From: Nymphaea colorata
Taxonomy: Eukaryota > Streptophyta > Magnoliopsida > Nymphaeales > Nymphaeaceae
Length of the DNA stretch: 64,000 bases
Assembly (NCBI RefSeq): GCF_008831285.2
Contig: NC_045138.2
Location: 37,377,115-37,441,114, forward strand
Direction: 5' to 3'
Shown here: piece by piece, positions 1-11,924 of the stretch
Position numbering within the stretch: position 1 is the first letter of the stretch
Layout of the letters: every line of letters starts with the position of its first letter
The notes under the pieces: model-generated
Databases searched by the model: none
Told to the model about the DNA's origin: nothing
The model's input: only the letters and a program-made list of their open reading frames with translations
Position numbers and translations under genes: made by a program

Positions 1-2726
1 GACTCTGTAGGTTTTGAAGCCAAAAGACTTTTAGTACTGTCCAAAGTCTTCTGATAATTAGTCACTATAGAAATCAGGCAATAACAGACTTGTAATATAA
101 AATTATTTTGAAAAGTCTGTCAGTAAATTTCTCCTGCCATGAATAATTTGGTGCAACTATTTGTTTGATCTCTTTATCTAAGATGGAAAAGGTTCATGGG
201 AGTTCCCGAGTTGCGGCTGCGTCACTCAACCAGCATTGGAGGCCACGGGGAGCTGAGGCCGATGGCCCGATGGTGATAGAAATCCCGACTATCCGCCCTT
301 CTACATCCGTTGGCCTAATCAAAGGCCATCTTGGCTTCATCCTAGATTTTTATTGACTTTACTGGTTAATTAACCAGGTCTGGAGCTGGTGCTCTTGCTG
401 GCGTCTGAATTTCTTCTCCATTTCGGGCCTTTTGGTATTTTCAACTCTCTTATTCGAGGATCTGGGGTTCTTCAGAAATATTAATTTCACGATTGTGCAG
501 TCATTTGAGATTTTTTGCTCGAAGAAACACGAGTCAAAGATAAAGAATTTTTCACCAGGATGGATGGCCACTCAACCCTCAAATTGTGCCAACCGAACCT
601 TCATCTTTCAAGACGTTAAGAGTTGAGTACATGTAAAGTGTGTGGCACACTTGGAACAATCTTATAAGCTTTCACGCAAATGGCTCAGTGATCATATTGA
701 ATTTATAAATCACGGCATGCATTGGTGCTGACGCTAAAGTATGATCCGCTTAAAATGAGTAAAAGGATTAAGATTTTCGTGATTTTCTTCTTTATGGTGA
801 TCGTAACGCAATTTAAACCTATGCATAGACGTGGACGGAGATCACAGATCCTTTTCTTTTATCTCTTTGATCCACAGGCTCCTGAAGTTATAATATTTAT
901 TTTCGGTGAGCGGAAGTTAACCCAATGCTTGAGTGGGAAGCTGAACCTTCATCTCCTTTTCCCTCTATTTTTTTTTTTTTTTTATGGGTTCAGAGCTGCA
1001 TCGGGACCTAGGTGACTATAGGAAAATGAATTTATGTATGTACTATCACTGATTTCTTTCTGAGTTTGGAAATGGTTGAAGAAAAAAAGGTGCACAACTA
1101 TATACTATTAGTGTTTTAGTTACTTGGAAAGCTCGTTAACAAACTCCGCTCAAGAGGTTTATGGATCATATGATTATGAGATGGAGAGTTGGGCAGCAGC
1201 ATAGAGTTATTAGTGGACCGGGTCATGGATTCAAGTACCAAATGGATATTGTCCCATTTAGCAGGCAGGGCAATCAAGGATTTCATCAATTAAAGGCCTG
1301 CTGATTTGTGGTTGGCGTTCAACAATCCCAAAAGATCATTCATTTTTTCTGGCACTCAATCAAGGACGGTTTCATTTATTGTGCATTTAGTGGTCCACCT
1401 CACTTTGCCAATCAGAAGCCTTATGAAAATAAGTTTTTTTATTTTTGAATGCTGATTAAGTGCAATATTGTTATGTTGTAAGAACTTAAGATTCAATAAA
1501 ATGCAAGAGCCAGTGGCTCTTCACCTCCGAGTGGGATCGATCTCAATTTTCTAAGGTTTCCTTCGTCCGATTCCCTTGCCGTCGGGCAAAAAATCATGCC
1601 GCCGTCTTACCCGTAGACTGTAGTATCGTCCAATGTCGAACTTATTCGATTGTCGGTTTGATTTCAGATCCATTTAAGCGGATGTCACAAAAAGACCTCA
1701 CTATTAATCTGTATCAGAGACTCAGATTAATAAAGATCTGAATAGATTGGCTTCCACTTACTAAAAAACCTCACTATTAATCTGTATCAGAGGCTCAGAT
1801 TAATAAAGATCGGAATAGATTGGCTCGAGCACTTGCGAATGCACTTGTCTTATGCTGAGCCGAATTCGATTAGTCTTTTGTGTGAAATAGGTTTTTCATC
1901 CATGACTTAAACAAAATTCGATCAGATTAGAGCTGATTAAATCAGACAAGATAAAACCTGAATTCACCCGTCTCGAACTGCTCGGTCTTCTGTCTATCTG
2001 AACATCCATCTCAAAAGGTGATGAGCGGGCCAGACAGGGTAATGCACACACTGTATTTTTTAATTAATGCCATCACTGTTCCATTAAAACGTCGATTAAA
2101 TGTTGATTCGGCTTCCTTGGTCAACAGAGAAACAAGGACACGCCCCCCACATTTCCTCCGTCGGGTTGAGACGATAGTAAATAAAACTGAAAGATATTAA
2201 ATGGGCATGAGGTTAGGAACTAGGAAGACCAGAAGAAATAAGAAGAGAAGAAAAGAAATGTTTTGATGAGATCAATACCCCTAAACAAAAATAAAGTTTA
2301 CAAGAATGCGTTGTAAAAGGGAAAGACAGAAGACATGACGACGACATATTTCCAAAGGAAGGTGAAAATAAAAGACCCGTTCACATTTTACAATATGGTT
2401 TCATTTTCAGACCACCACCCGCTCCTTACCCACCGCCTGCAGATCCACCGCTGAAAGAGAACAGTCATTGGCGATCAATTGCGTTCTTTCGTCACATAAG
2501 GGGATAGGAATCAAAGAAAGAGAGCTGAAACGGGAAACCTGTGCATAGTCGCCATTAAGATCCCACATAAGAGGGAGAGATTTCACATCTAGATGCTCAT
2601 GGTCATATATTATATGTACCATGTTCCCATGTGAGAAGACCCAAGTGGCACTTACCTTCAGTTCCCCGCCAATATTGCCTGCATCAAAGTGATCCCGCCC
2701 CCTTTTCTGCCCCCCGCCCCAGCGCC
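1..2726. other. 5' flank, no confident gene
   Basis: I find no supported gene here. A GC-richer open stretch at about 183-356 on the + strand could be an exon of a gene entering from the left: it is preceded by an AG acceptor-like site and ends in a stop, but its product matches no family I know. The rest is AT-rich with no long frames. About 2,400-2,726 is probably promoter and 5' UTR of the transporter gene that starts at 2,727. A 73-bp tandem duplication lies at 1,696-1,825. Confidence 0.5.
1696..1825. repeat. two-copy tandem duplication, 73-bp period
   Basis: A core of about 57 bp, starting CCTCACTATTAATCTGTATC, occurs at 1,696-1,752 and again at 1,769-1,825 with only a couple of substitutions. 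Each core contains an internal inverted repeat (AGATTAAT near its middle against ATTAATCT near its start), so each unit can fold into a small hairpin. The function is unknown. Confidence 0.85.
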
Positions 2727-5700
2727 ATGGGGAGGAGCTTCATCTTCATAGCATTCCTCATCGTATTTTGGTATCTCTCCAACATTGGTGTTCTTCTCCT
2801 GAACAAGTACCTGCTGTCCAATTATGGATTTAGCTACCCAATCTTCCTCACCATGTGCCACATGACTGCCTGCGCTTCTTTTAGCTACGTGTCAATTGTT
2901 CTGATGAAAATCGTGCCCCTCCAGACGATAAAATCATGGCACCAGTTCACGAAGATCGCAGCTTTGGGAGTGGTTTTTTGTGGGTCTGTGGTGGGAGGCA
3001 ACGTCTCTCTGAAATATTTGGCTGTGTCGTTCAACCAGGCTGTGGGTGCGACCACCCCTTTCTTCACTGCTTTGTTTGCATACTTAATGACGTTCAAGAG
3101 GGAGGCATGGGTCACTTATGCTGCACTTGTTCCTGTTGTTGCGGGGGTGATCATCGCCAGTGGGGTGAGAACATAGTTTTCCTCTTCCCTTCTGTTGTCT
3201 TCCAAGTTTCATCGGTATCATGTTATTCGTACTGTTTGTCCTGATCATTCTGGTTTGATGATCATTTTTCTTAATTATTCTGAATTGCAAGAATATGGTA
3301 ACATTTATATAGCCTCGTGGCCGTTTGTTCATGTCAATTGACAAGTCTACCAATTTAACCATCTGAGTTTCAGAATCCTGGTTTCATCAAGAAGTCAAAC
3401 CCCCTCTCTCTTTCTCTCTCTGAAGTGCAATGGCTAAAGTTAGAACTTTGTAACTGACATAAGAAACCAGTAGATAGAATCTTGAGTCTCCGCAATAGGT
3501 TTGTTGTAAATCGCTTAGTTAGAAAACCTGTATACTGCAGACTAAAATGATTTTTTCTTCTTGGCATGTCCTGCTTGGTTTCGTCGGTCCGCAGCCAATT
3601 AAGGGACAACGAATTAGATGGAACTTGAGCTTCTGCAAGTGGCACAATAAACAATAAGTTCAAACATTTTTAGAAGTATATAACTACAACTTACCGCTCG
3701 ATTTGTTTAGCATGTAAGGTGCCTCATAATAAACAAATAGTTGGTCGAAATTCCCCTCCCGCATCTCCACACAAAAAGATGATGGTTACTTTAAATACTA
3801 AAGCTAGCAGACAAACTTATCAAAAGTCGACTGCCTAATGCATTAACAAATGGTCTCTCGAAGCGTGTCCAATAACGGGAACAAAATTTATGCTGCGCCG
3901 GAATATAGCAAGGCCAAAAACACATATTTTCATCTAGCAACAAGAGTGATCTAGAAAAATACCATAAAGGGAGGTTCGTCAGAATTACAAGCATACCTGA
4001 TAAAAGCTGCAGTAAGGACTAAGGGCTAACTAGACAAAAAAAAACCTTGGCTTCTTCAGAAGATATATTTTATAGTGCACATGTGTGATAATCTGATGGA
4101 AACTGAACTAAGAGGATGCCACATAAATACGGGAATAGCTTGCCTCTTTAAGCACTTAGTGGGGAAGAGGCAACTTAGTACTTTATGAGCTGGACTATTC
4201 AGGTAAAAATTTGAATCAAAATCCTTCAGGCCATTTGAAGCAGGTGAATTTGTTAATCAGTAAGAAAAAACTTGCTAACTAATTGAACAAGCAGTCTATT
4301 GTTTTGTTGCATAACTGCAATTAAATATTAAACTACAACATTACCAATTTACCAGTAAGCATGCAAGAAACTGGGAAAAAATATTGATATACCCTAAAGG
4401 ATAATACATGTTTTTTAAGCCTCAGTTATGGTTTTTGTCTGGTGCATCTGGTGTTTCTCATCAAATATAATATTTGTCTGGTAGGATGTATTAGATGGTC
4501 ACTGGGTGCACCACAGATCTGTGTGATATGAATCTCTTGACACATGTGGTAGTCACTAGCAAAAAGGTTAGTTTTTTACAGGGAAATTTTTATCCACTTT
4601 TGCTTATTTGTTGTTAAAGCATACAATCTACTTGGAACAGCAGAGAGATGTTGATCAAGTTAATAATAAATATCTAGACAATCTTAAATTTGGTATGTCT
4701 ACTCGCTGACAATCTTGAATTGATTTTTAAATGAGATTCATCTTTTGTGGGTGCCAGGGTGAGCCAAGTTTTCACTTATTTGGGTTTATTATGTGCATTA
4801 GCGCAACCGCTGCACGTGCTTTCAAATCTGTACTTCAGGGCATTCTACTTACTTCTGAAGGGTAACTACTATATCTTGGTATTGTGTTTTGTTATCATGT
4901 ATTAAAATATGTTTGACACACGTGCTGCAACCTCACCTGCACCATGAATCTTTCTCTTGTTCTCACATCCATACATCACATGCTTGATTATTCTCCTTTC
5001 TGCTTTGTGGGCTCATCCTCCAATTGATCCTGGAGGGAAGCTAACCAAATCATATTGAAAGTGGATTGCATGTTTATACATCTTCCACCTTGGAAGATTT
5101 TGTGTAGGAGGATGAAAATATTTCCAGTATTTGAAGAAACTAAGAAGTCATCAACCATTTGCAGGATGAGAGACATTATGAGCTCATCTTATGGGACAGG
5201 ATATTGGATTCAACTGCTCATTTATCTTTATTCACACTACCAAATGAGATAAAAGTACCTTGGCCTGTAGGCCCTCATGATAGTTGTTCTTTCACCTAGT
5301 CTGCAATGTACTAATGGTTTAGTTCTCTTGCTTTTGATCCTTTTTTCTGTGTCGACTCAATATCCATGCCTCCTTTTGGAATGAAGTTCTGCCTTTAGTT
5401 ACGAGAAGCATGGAATGTTAACGCTTTTTTAGTTTTCTTGCTAAAACTATAATACATGTGCCACTTGTCAAAACCACTTTTTTCAATTATTGATGCATTG
5501 AGCTCACAGGTTTGCATGTTCACTTGAATGCTTGCCACTGACACATACTAGGTATAATTTGGTCTGTACAACTGATAAGAATATAGAAGATTATAGCTGA
5601 CATAATATCTCATTTGCTAAGCAGTTGGTATGTATATGTGACTGTGTGCATGCTAATTGAGAGATGATTTTCTTAGTACAGGTGGTTTTCTTCTTTTCTG

Positions 5701-8303
5701 GTTCCTCATGCATTGGTATTGGTATTGGGTGGTCTTTTCTGACTAGATATGTGAAATTGCATTGCCTTGAAATTGTCTATGGCTGTTTGTCTTGCATGGT
5801 GAAGTGGATGTTAATAAAACCTTTGTCTGTATTTTGAGTTGTCAATTGAGTATCTTTGGTGGATGTTAATAAAACCTTTATGGCTGTATGTCGAGGTGTC
5901 ACTTGAGTGTCCTTCTGTCTTTTTGAGTACAAACTAGACTGATTGAATATGTTCTGCTCCTGTGACAGGGAAAAGTTAAATTCAATGAATTTGCTTCTAT
6001 ACATGTCACCTGTTGCGGTTCTGGTTTTGCTGCCTATTACGCTGATAATGGAACCTGATGTATTGCATGCCAGCCTTTCTCTTATGAAAACTGATAAGCT
6101 TATGCTGTTCCTTCTCTTTGTGAACTCTGCAATGGCCTATTCAGCAAACTTATGTAACTTTCTGGTAACGAAGCACACCAGTGCATTAACTCTTCAGGTT
6201 TGCCACTTGACTTTCATATCATGCATCTTTTCTCTCCTTTTAGACATCCATGCTCTGAGAACATGAATTGTCTGTGACTCTATCATATAAGAGAAGGTAG
6301 AAACTTCCTGTTAAAGGAAAAAAATGGCAAAGAAAGGTTCTGAAGCAAAGGTAGAGGTGGTGTTCTGAATTAGATCATGTGAGTTTATACTTGTGGACCC
6401 TATGGGACCCTAATCCTAATTCATTGATTCACAGTTAGTTTCACATGGATGTTGATACGGGTTGCTTGAACTATTTCTTGAGCCTGGGAAAAAGGAAAAG
6501 GTAAATAGATTACTAGGAGGGGATTGGATTTTCCTTCTTCCTAGAACATCGCTGAACCATACCACATAGTTCCAGCAACAAAACTGCAAAAAAGCACGAC
6601 AGTGATACTACTGGAAAGCGCAGTTTCACTATTGCTAATACATAATGCTTTATATGGATCTTGGGTAGGTAGATACTAAGATGGAATAGTCCTGCTAATA
6701 TTTCCAAGGTGTCTGCTATAATGTCATAAAAAGTTATCTGCTAGAGCAAAAGGATCTATACCCTTCACACCACATGAAGGATTTACAGGTTGCTCTTTTC
6801 CGGCAGCCAATAAGGATCAGATGCCAATACTCTAGGGCCATACAGACCTGTTATATGAAATGCTCCAAACCCAATTACCAGGAGGGGATTGGATTTTATT
6901 TTTTCTTGAAGTACTCTTCTTGGAATCTTATTTGCATAGAAAGGTGCTTTTATCTTTATACATGTGATATAATGTTCTTTTAATTTGATTTTTGCTTTCT
7001 GTTTTACAGTTTGTGAAGGAAAGAAGCATTCTATTAATGTACAAATGCTTTTATTACTATTAAATGAAACTTTACTTTAGGATAGCATAAGAAGGACTTG
7101 ATCTTGGCAAATGCCCATGTTGTAAACATGCATGCACACACAACACACAAAACTAGACCTTAACTTCTATAAGCATGCCCTGACAACTGTCTATATCTCT
7201 CACTATCAAATGTTGAAGGAATATTCCATTAAGATAAAGATAGACATAGGCAGTAGTCAGGATTGTTAGAATTGTGGATGTCAGGATGTGAGTTCCTACC
7301 AGGTTGAGGGATACGCTTGTGGGTTTCTATGATGCCACTTCATGTCGAGTCTCCTATCATGCATTTGAGTATATTTGCTTATCATCTGAGACCGAGATTC
7401 TTTCAACTGAGAGGCCTGGAGGATAATGTCCACTTATTTGGCCAACCATGTGTTTTCTTTTTCTGCATAAGTTTGATCAGTGTGAACTCTTAGTTAACTA
7501 GGTAAGTGTTAAGCTATTCTGTACAAATCTGAGTATTTCCACGCTCAGGTTCTGGGAGTACTTGTTCTGTCGATCCACCTGGCATCAAGAGCTGCACATC
7601 ACTTACATGATGGAGTAGTCAAGTGCCTTTTGATTGCTTATTTCTCATTTATGCATTGACACTGTCAGAAGCTTCCTGTACACTGGTCTTTAGTGACAAT
7701 TAGCATACAGTTCTCATGGAAGAACCCCAACAAGCTAGATTCCTGAAATGCAGCTCTGCTACTGCATAGTGTGGCTTTATGTAATTCCACATGCGAGAAT
7801 AATGTCTTTCTTGTTCTTGCAAATTTTAGCCGTCTTCCAGTCAAGCCCTTCAAAGTAGTACTTGCAATATGTCTCAAAATAAACATTGGGTTTATGAGAT
7901 GCCAAACATTGAAGAAGCATCTTAAATAATCGTATTACAGTTTACACTTTCACCCCATTAATTATTTGACTTGTAGGAACTAGTTGCAGAAATGTACCCA
8001 AGGAGGTAAATTGACTAAATTCTCTGCACTAGTTAATTTTTACTAGCTGGTTATAGATTTTTCTGGTCCCGCTGCAAATTGCATTCTTTTTTGATATTTT
8101 AACATGGGAGCTCAAGCAGTGATGTCTGAACATCTTCTTTTCTGCTTCATTGACAGGTCTTGGGTAATGCAAAAGGTGCAGTGGCAGTTGTTATTTCGAT
8201 TCTGCTATTTCAGAATCCAATTTCCTTCATAGGAATGGCTGGCTATTCACTCACGGTGCTGGGAGTTGCCCTCTATGGAGAAACGAAGAGACGATACAGC
8301 TAG
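2727..8303 (+). CDS. nucleotide-sugar / triose-phosphate-translocator family transporter
   Basis: Four exons: 2727-3164, 4758-4861, 5969-6197 and 8157-8303, coding for 305 aa, the usual length for the Arabidopsis At3g11320/At5g05820 group. All junctions are GT-AG and phases agree. Family signatures seen: [12 protein letters not shown] (about 24-35), MCHMTACA (43-50), [20 protein letters not shown] (92-111), KREAW (124-128), KHTSALTLQ (249-257) and [12 protein letters not shown] (258-269). About ten hydrophobic segments fit a DMT-fold antiporter. Family members sit in the Golgi and exchange nucleotide sugars for nucleoside monophosphates; this clade groups near the UDP-uronic-acid transporters, so a role in supplying cell-wall polysaccharide synthesis is likely, but the substrate is an inference. 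The start was chosen as the first ATG in frame, at the family's usual N-terminus. The C-terminus ends in a basic KRRYS tail. Intron 3 is long (almost 2 kb). Neighbours are unrelated. Confidence 0.93.
5804..5920. repeat. diverged tandem duplication in transporter intron 2
   Basis: GTGGATGTTAATAAAACCTT occurs at 5,804 and again at 5,859 (55-bp period). The following sequence is similar but diverged in the second unit. It lies wholly inside the second intron and has no visible effect on the exons. Confidence 0.7.
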
Positions 8304-8768
8304 GACTCATAGATGGAATTCTCTTCTGATTATGTCACGGTCATTCCTTTAACATTATCCAGAAAGGAAGATGCACAAACTGGGGACAAAACAGGAGTTG
8401 GTTAGTCGCAAAAGAGAGAGACTTTCTTCTCTATTCTTAGTGATGATCTTTTCAGAGGCTCGATCAATGTGCTCAATTTTTTTGAATACTACATCTCTTG
8501 GTTATTACATTTGCTGCTGTAGCAGTTTTATTGTAGTCCAAGTTTGTCGATTTTTACTCATGTGGGTTTCCTTTAAAAATTAACATAATATTTTCTACCC
8601 ATGGTTAGTAGTGAAAGTTCCTGAGACCTTAAGAAGGTCGGTGATAATGATTTGGAACTTAAGCAAGTGTTTACGTGAAAAAAAGTTAAGTCACATGGGT
8701 ATGGGTGCTGTTTAGATATGAGTATAGAGATACGGACGCAGGTACAACATGTAGATATCAAGAATGGC

Positions 8769-8773
<5 letters not shown>

Positions 8774-8811
<38 letters not shown>
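8774..8811. repeat. (TA)n microsatellite
   Basis: An uninterrupted TA dinucleotide run of about 19 units in intergenic DNA. Open frames reading through it (Tyr-Ile repeats) are artefacts. Confidence 0.95.
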
Positions 8812-8814
<3 letters not shown>

Positions 8815-9835
8815 AAGTAGAAAAAACTCAGCAACATTTAAATAAACAAGTGATATAAATAAAAACATTGCATGTTAAATAATAACAACTTTCAAAAATA
8901 AAATTGAAATTGAATTAAAAAAATTAAATCAAGTAAATTAAATAGTTTGGATCAATGTTTAACTATTTAAAAAGCATCAAAGTGTGTCCAAATACTCTTC
9001 TTGGATACAAAGATCTTATTGAAGTACCCACGTGACTTAGGCAATTTTAATTCTCAAGTATCATTGAAAAGAAAATATAGACAAAAGCCTAAGACATCTT
9101 TGGCCACGATTTGATCTTTCCAATTCCAAACCCAGGTCCACCTTCCCTTCATCAGAGATCTGGGTCTAAAACTTGTTACTCGAATTCGGATCTCACTGTC
9201 CGGACCAGTGTTATAAGAACTGGTCTGAAACGGTCGAAAATATGCATCCTATTTTATCTGATTCTCCTTTTTCTTAGCATCTTGGTTTATAGCCTTAGAT
9301 TATAATTAAATTGAAACCTTCGATTATACTTAACATCGATTCGGGCGATTTTATTTCAATTTTATTTGTTTGATATTTTTCTATACCTTAGCATAATGGA
9401 GATCATATAGATGACCAATTGCTTCAATTTGAAAGTTAATTCTTGATCATGCTTTGCATTTTTTCCCCATATTTTATCGCCTTGTTGATGATTTTAATTC
9501 TTTCACAATTTTTTAATTCTTTTCTAATTTTTAATCTTTTAAAATTGAAAAATACATTTTAATCAATCCATTTACAAAAAGATTCTAATTGGATTCGATC
9601 CACACCCCCATTTACTTTTTCAATTCGTCTAAGAAATCCGGTTTCATAAGATTTGTCCGGACCCAGTACTTGAAGGAAATCATATTTCGGTCCTCGAGCA
9701 GTTCCAAATTATTGGTTCCACATCCTATGGATGTCCGTCATTGTGGAGGGTAATGTCGCCAATTAATTCAGCTCACAGTGGCTTGCCGGTTGCCCTCGGG
9801 AGTGGATGCTTTACGCCCTTTCCCTCTGCGCGGGA

Positions 9836-9861
9836 CTCTCTCTCTCTCTCTCTCTCTCTCT
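9836..9861 (+). promoter_or_regulatory. CT-repeat (GAGA-type) tract in 5' leader
   Basis: A CT dinucleotide run ending about 20 bases before the ATG at 9,882. Such runs are common in plant core promoters and 5' UTRs (Y-patch/GAGA type). A regulatory role is inferred from position only. Confidence 0.45.
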
Positions 9862-9881
9862 TGTGTGTGCTTGCTCCTGAG

Positions 9882-11924
9882 ATGTCTCTGGTTGACTATG
9901 CATCGTCTTCGGACGAGGAATCAGATAAAGAAGAAGGAGAAGAAGAAAGAGGAGGAGGAGGAGAAGATAAAGGACGCGCAGGACCAAGGCCGAACCCTAG
10001 CACTCTTTCCTCGCACTCGAATCGGTACGTCTTCCTCTTCTCTTTTTCACGAGTCATGATCGATATTTTTTGTCCTGGCTGGTCGAATTAAAGGATTGCT
10101 ATTGCCTGTCGGAGAATCTGTTTTCCAAGTCGATGAGATATTAAGATGAGTGTGTTCTTCTGGCGCCTTCTAGCTTTCGCGTCTGGGTGCTGTAGTTTTC
10201 TGTGGTTCTTTTTCTATATATTTACATGTTTTTTTTTCTGTTGGGTTTGGTTTATTTTCTCGTGTGAATTTGAGAATTCTTGCGGCCATCTATCTCCTTA
10301 GGAGTTTTCTTAGTTGTTGTAGATAGTGAGGTTCTTCTTGCATAAGGGATTTGTTCTGCAGTTGGACGACGTTGAATGTAGAAAGGTTCCTCCATTTCCT
10401 TTTCTTTTGTGACTTAAATCTTCTTGTACTAGGCGAGTTATGCGTATGACGAATTTGTTCGATTTTAGAATTGGGGAATTGATGGTGAAAATTTCTGTCT
10501 TTTTTCATTCTATTTGATTCTTTAACTGTTATCTTTTGTTCGAGAAATTGGTCCTGTTTTATGTGTTCTTCCTTTTTCCCTTTCACTTGTTGAGGCTGCT
10601 AGGTGGGTGAACTGAAGTGCGGTGGGATTGGCGAAGGAATGTGACTGACTCCAGAATTACTTGATTATATATTTCAGGAACCCGGTTGCTTCATCACGCC
10701 AGGATCAGGCACCAAATTCATCTCAACGAACAATTCAAAGGCTCCCTGATGTCTCTCAACTTCTTGATTCGCCTTCGTTTACGCCGGATCAACTGAATGG
10801 CGGCGATCATTCCTCCCGGGTAGCCGCTGCTATGGCTGCACGTGAGCTGAAGAAGCGAGAGTCAAATGGTTCACTTCCTTCGCTACCACAGAGAAAAATT
10901 GCTAGAGGAAACTTGCCCCCACAAAGAATTCAACCAGACACTGTTGGTAGTCGTCTTCTTCCGCCTCAAATTAGTGGAAGGTTTGATACGTCATTGGCTC
11001 TTTCTGTTGCAGTTTTGCTTGGCTCTATTAGACATGTTTTCAGCTTGCAGTCTTTAACTATCGATCCATGTTCTTATCCTGAAATTATTCTTATTACGAA
11101 GAGTTTACATTCTATGATTATTTCATTAAAGTGCAAAATATGGACCCCCATTTTCTGCACCTCCAAGTTACTCGTTGATGGGGGTAATCTTGTTCCTTTC
11201 CGAGATCATTTCTCTTATTTTCTTTTGCATTGGTGCTGTTGTTTTCTTCTGTTGCTAATTGTTTCTACATTACATAATTACATTCTACTACTGCTAGTTA
11301 TTCATTTTTGTTTTGGTGATGTGAGTTCTTTTCCTTTTTTTTGGTCTACTAGACGAAGTAGAAACGAGAGCTTGGCTCTAAACAAATTCTACGGCTTACC
11401 CAAAAGGAAACTTGTTTCATTGTAAACCATTCTGGAAACTCGAAAACCACGTATCTTGATAAGGGGCAGGAATTTCAACAGTGATACAGTGAGACAATGG
11501 TGAAACCAGTCCACTTTTTCTCAACATCGTTTGTTTCATGAAATTTTTGCTTTGACATATGAATATGAGAGCAGTGATGATGTTGATTTGAATTAGTCGA
11601 GGTCTTTTAGAGCTTTAAAATGCAAGCGGAAGGATGTTGCCCTGGATGTATTGATTTTTATATCGTAGTCATTTTCTTTTTTGCGTTATTCAGATTGTTC
11701 AGTCCTTTGTCCTCTGAAATTTCATTTCTTTCATTCTTGAGTTGTTGAAATTTCTTTACGAAGTAGTTGTAAAAGGTAGGTGTAATTTATCATGATGCTG
11801 TTCATAGGAGCCATTCTGAAGCTTTGTTTTGCTGCTGAGCAGGAGTAATGTTGTAACGGAAGACATCGATAAGCTGTTTGTGAAGAGGCGACGTGAGGAA
11901 AACGGTGGTCATTCTGATCAATAA
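9882..11924 (+). CDS. conserved small acidic/basic plant protein, function unknown
   Basis: Three exons: 9882-10024, 10678-10980 and 11843-11924, joined by GT-AG introns with matching phases, coding for 175 aa. The N-terminus is strongly acidic (MSLVDYASSSDEESDKEE, then Glu/Gly runs to about residue 32). The middle holds RLPDVSQLLDSP and a helix-prone SSRVAAAMAARELKKRES. The C-terminus SNVVTEDIDKLFVKRRREE is charged and could carry a nuclear-localisation signal. There is no signal peptide or membrane segment. I recall plant proteins of this layout annotated only as uncharacterised. The acidic start resembles that of nuclear PRCC-like proteins, but that likeness is too short to carry a function. 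The start is the only ATG that opens the acidic conserved N-terminus. The three exons read together give a tidy protein, which argues it is real. Confidence 0.75.

Larger units (their letters stand above)
8304..9881. other. intergenic spacer and promoter of the next gene
   Basis: 3' flank of the transporter gene, then AT-rich sequence with a (TA)n microsatellite at 8,774-8,811. From about 9,740 the base composition rises and a CT dinucleotide run (about 9,836-9,861) lies just upstream of the next start codon, probably in its 5' UTR. No gene seen. Confidence 0.6.

Noticed and set aside
8573-8815. Reverse-strand frame with a Tyr-Ile repeat
   Set aside because: Translation of a (TA)n run in intergenic DNA; the same applies to frames at 18,851-19,120 and 60,059-60,277.
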